Below are positions 61,182-64,000 of a stretch of 64,000 nt of DNA, in pieces. Made by a program: the position numbers and the translations under genes. This DNA comes from Fragilaria crotonensis (lineage: Eukaryota; Bacillariophyta; Fragilariophyceae; Fragilariales; Fragilariaceae). Where the stretch lies: positions 238,044 through 302,043 of the forward strand of contig JAKSYS010000010.1 in the NCBI GenBank assembly GCA_022925895.1. The letters are read 5' to 3'. A model generated the notes under the pieces. The model saw only the letters and a program-made list of their open reading frames with translations. It was not told where the DNA came from and searched no databases. Each line of letters opens with the position of its first letter. The stretch's first letter is position 1.

Positions 61182-61850
61182 GCGCTGAGCGCAGCTCTAG
61201 GAACCCCTCAATATGGACAGTTACTCTATTGTGGTAAGATTTGAGTAGCGCAATTAGACAAGTTTATTTAGCAGATAGCGAGTATTGCGTAAGCTTTATC
61301 TTTGTTCCTCGCATTCCATCAACTCGACGAACCGCGGTTGTGACCTCCACAGCTCTTTCGTAGTAAAGAATGCTTTCCCTTTACACATCTGCTTCGAGTA
61401 GGTAATAGGAAATTAAAAAAAAACAATTGTATAGTAAGGGAGCATTAAGAAATCAACGTTGAATCGTCACACAGACGTGTAACACAATCCACCATCGCGA
61501 CTCCGAGAAAGCTAGAGTATCCGGAAACAGGTAGTGCTTGTACTCAGCATCAAGAGCAAGTACCTGCTAGTTCCTTGGACGTCGATTATCGTCTTCCACA
61601 ACTGAACAAGTTCCAGTAATGCTTCGGCCCTCGTTCATTCGCATGTGGACACCGTGATGGATTTGGTTCAATGTGCCACGACCACGATCGCGAATGTGGA
61701 GAAGAACCGCTGGACCAGCTGCCGTAGTTCCTTAAGCTACACCACTCTCATGACGCTTGTTGTTCAAAGACTTGTGCCGCCTGTCATCACCACCTTGTCC
61801 TCGTCGACCAAAAGTAATTTGTTTCTTAGAAACAACACCTGGCACCCTGT
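61182..61850. other. 3' flank of the large secreted gene
   Basis: 61210-61370 matches the flank after the small paralogue (37375-37540), so the duplication reached beyond the coding region. The rest has no recognisable gene; the part from 61.6 kb may be the eroded C-terminus of the helicase pseudogene. Confidence 0.5.
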
Positions 61851-62640
61851 CTAGGCCAGTTTATCTAGCACCTTCAGGATATATCGGTGGCGTTCTCGAC
61901 GATCCCACGCGGGACGCCATGGCAAAACTTCACCAAAATGTATGTCTTCAGCTGATCTGACGAGTGAAGCATTGCTGTTGGTTCGGATCGATTCCAGAAC
62001 GGAGGCCAACTCGCGCCGAACCTTGGATGCGGCACTTCTGCGTCCACCAGTGTCTACATCTTTAGGTGAACGAGTATTTCGGTTCTCCAAAAATCCGGCT
62101 TCCTCTTCTATCAAGACCAAAATCCATTCTCCAGACGTCCCCGCTCGTCCCGTAAGTCCGTTGCGATGTGAATCGCGTGCGTGACGTTGGGATAATCAAC
62201 ACCGCGGGCAGACACGTCAGACGAAAACACAGCTACTACATCTGGAGGGTTCCCGAATTTTGGGTGGCTGGGGAGCAGAAGTGTCGTCGTCGTTTTTCAT
62301 GCCAGCTTCAAGCTCCATGAAAATGTTGGATGATTTCGACGGCGCCCACCACCATGTTCTTCTTCAAAATAACATGTGACTGACCGACAATCTAAGTTGT
62401 TTGATCAGATTTGTCCGCGCTGATGCAATCGATACGTTCAAAGTCTGACTTCATGAAATCGTGCAAGAACTTGACGACAGATTCCGGGATTGTGTCATGT
62501 GCATGTCAGAGAAGAGAAGCGTTTGCCGTTTCTGAGGGCGTGCGGATACAATCTCGGGCACATCAACCCCTAACTTGATCACAGCTCAAGCCCAAATCCA
62601 CTAAGTTACTGCTCCCATTAAAATGCGCATCGTCCGTTCA
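61851..62640 (-). pseudogene. DEAD-box RNA helicase remnant (C-terminal lobe)
   Basis: Read on the minus strand from 62.64 to 61.85 kb with frame changes: PQKRQTLLFSDM, where helicases have (P)xxRQTLLFSAT (motif III, Ser-Ala-Thr lost); DFERIDCISADKSDQTT; then SSDVSARGVDYPNVTHAI (motif V) and TGRAGTSGEWILVLIEEE (motif VI; the preceding HRxGR is deleted). Order and spacing fit an MSS116-like DEAD-box protein. Stops, deletions and lost motifs make it a pseudogene. Unlike the transposon graveyards nearby, it keeps CpG, so it decayed in a different way or more recently. No N-terminal lobe is present in the window. Confidence 0.65.
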
Positions 62641-64000
62641 TGGCGAATCAGTCACTGCACCCTTCAATGCAGCGGCAATGGATAAAGAGAAGGAAGGTAT
62701 CTACGACTAGTACTACCGTCGTAGAGAAATAAACACGGGAATTGGTGGAACGAACCAAAGCATAAAATAACGTCGTATTTTCAACGGAGGACTGTTGTAG
62801 TGTAGTACCTACTGTAGTCGTAGAGAACTTTACGACAGTGCATACCTCGCACACTTCCGGGTCCCCGGAAGTCTGCGATAGGTTGATAAGTGTGTTTTCT
62901 TTGTGCTTTTGCCACAATTGCCTTGTGTTTCTCACCACATTTCTCTGCTACTATGATTGATTCAAACACATTATCATGCTGACGTTCACCAGTTTGCGGG
63001 ACCGCAACCAAATGTGTACTTCTACCACCTGGTGTGGTTGCTCGAAATTTCGTATGAAGTGAGTCAGTGTTTCCTTGGTGTTGGTTGTCCACCATCCTCA
63101 TTTATAAAGAAACTTTCCAGCCACCCACAATACATCCATATGTGGCTTGACAGTTGAAGGGATGTTTTTATGGATGCCTGTAAGATCTGCATCATGTTGG
63201 TATGTAGACAAAATGAATTTGCAGCTGATTTGGAAAAATTGTATGTATGCATGTTTTGCTGGATCACTTCTATGACCACACTGTGAATGGGACCAACATC
63301 TTGCCCCCCAGCCAAGTATACACCAGTATTGCCAATGAGCAATGTAGTACTAGCTAACCATCAGGAAGCAAGTTGCTTGATGTACTCAAATAGCAGCATA
63401 TGCTCAACATTTTCCAGGTGTCACCCCATAGGACATGAGACATTAGTTATCACATACCGCCTGCAAATTCAAACCAAATACACCATAATGACCAGAATGG
63501 TAGGATCTGGGTTAGCCCATTGGTTTGTTCATCATTGGATGTTTTGTTATTGCATGCATGGAACCCGTCAGTGCATCTAATGCATCATCATACCAAGTTG
63601 GCAGTGCTCACTGCAACAAAGTCCTCCTTCCTTTCTTGATGTTTGAGAGTATTATGGGCATGTTTACATCCAATTCAGGGAATTCATTGACAGTGGAAAT
63701 ATAGAGGTTCCAACACCTGGTGTACTAAACTGCCATCAAACTGAGGCCTACTAGCCTGCCTTACGATCCAAACATACTACTTTGCTGTAACTGAGATGGT
63801 ATCGCAGTCCCGCTGCAACAATGATCTCAGGATAAACGTGCTCTCATGCACTGAGCAGCAAGATTAATCAACAACATTGTTTTTTGCAGTGTACATGCAA
63901 GCTCTGGAAAGAACGTTCCCACTTGATTCGTCAGTAATGCAACTTTACTTCCCTGGTAACACTTTCATCAAAACCCTGGTCAAAAATAAAATGTAGGGAG
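62641..64000. other. CpG-poor decayed DNA at the window end
   Basis: A short GTAC/GTAG-rich transition (62.69-62.83 kb) leads into CpG-poor sequence like that at the window start. Minus-strand frames (62781-63101, 63064-63342) lack ATG-started domains I can name. No gene supported. Confidence 0.5.

Overview
This is nuclear DNA of a eukaryote, most likely a pennate diatom. The genes are mostly intronless; the three introns I can resolve (94, 124 and 152 bases) are short, with GT..AG ends. Two plastid proteins carry diatom-style bipartite leaders with an AF(V/S) cleavage motif. There is a short zeaxanthin epoxidase, secreted proteins have TPT/SPTR-rich linkers, and the transposons are copia, non-LTR and piggyBac-like. 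The species is inference; homology was judged by eye.

Layout. 1-4.1 kb: CpG-poor decayed repeat DNA. 4.1-11.5 kb: three minus-strand paralogues of a secreted one-domain family. 12.5-14.0 kb: a 2OG-Fe(II) oxygenase-like gene, divergent from a SulP transporter with STAS and cyclic-nucleotide-binding domains (14.4-17.3 kb). 17.4-25.4 kb: a 2655-residue seven-module leucine-rich-repeat surface protein. 26.5-27.7 kb: a BSD-domain protein. 28.0-31.6 kb: a divergent plastid pair, CSP41-like SDR protein and zeaxanthin epoxidase. 31.7-33.3 kb: a two-pore EF-hand K+ channel. 33.3-36.7 kb: gene-free DNA with foldback structures, then CpG-poor DNA. 36.7-37.3 kb: a small secreted Cys-module protein. 37.9-47.7 kb: CpG-poor remnants, partly piggyBac-like, with a broken copia element nested inside. 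48.3-57.4 kb: a nearly complete non-LTR retrotransposon flanked by a perfect 18-bp target-site duplication. 57.65-61.2 kb: a seven-module paralogue of the 36.7-kb gene. 61.8-62.65 kb: a DEAD-box helicase pseudogene. The remainder is CpG-poor decayed DNA.

How it fits together. There are no operons. Host genes are packed as divergent pairs (12.5/14.4 and 28.0/29.7 kb) and convergent pairs with short gaps (SulP and LRR stop codons are 48 bp apart). The secreted and surface proteins (three single-domain, two Cys-module, one LRR) suggest a locus rich in cell-wall or cell-surface functions that grew by duplication. The most unusual item is the retrotransposon: its reading frames are linked by a canonical -1 slippery heptamer (CCCAAAA) just before one stop codon and by an ATGA stop-start overlap before the polymerase frame. 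A second unexplained signal is the 10-mer TACTCCAGTA, found seven times and only in intergenic DNA.
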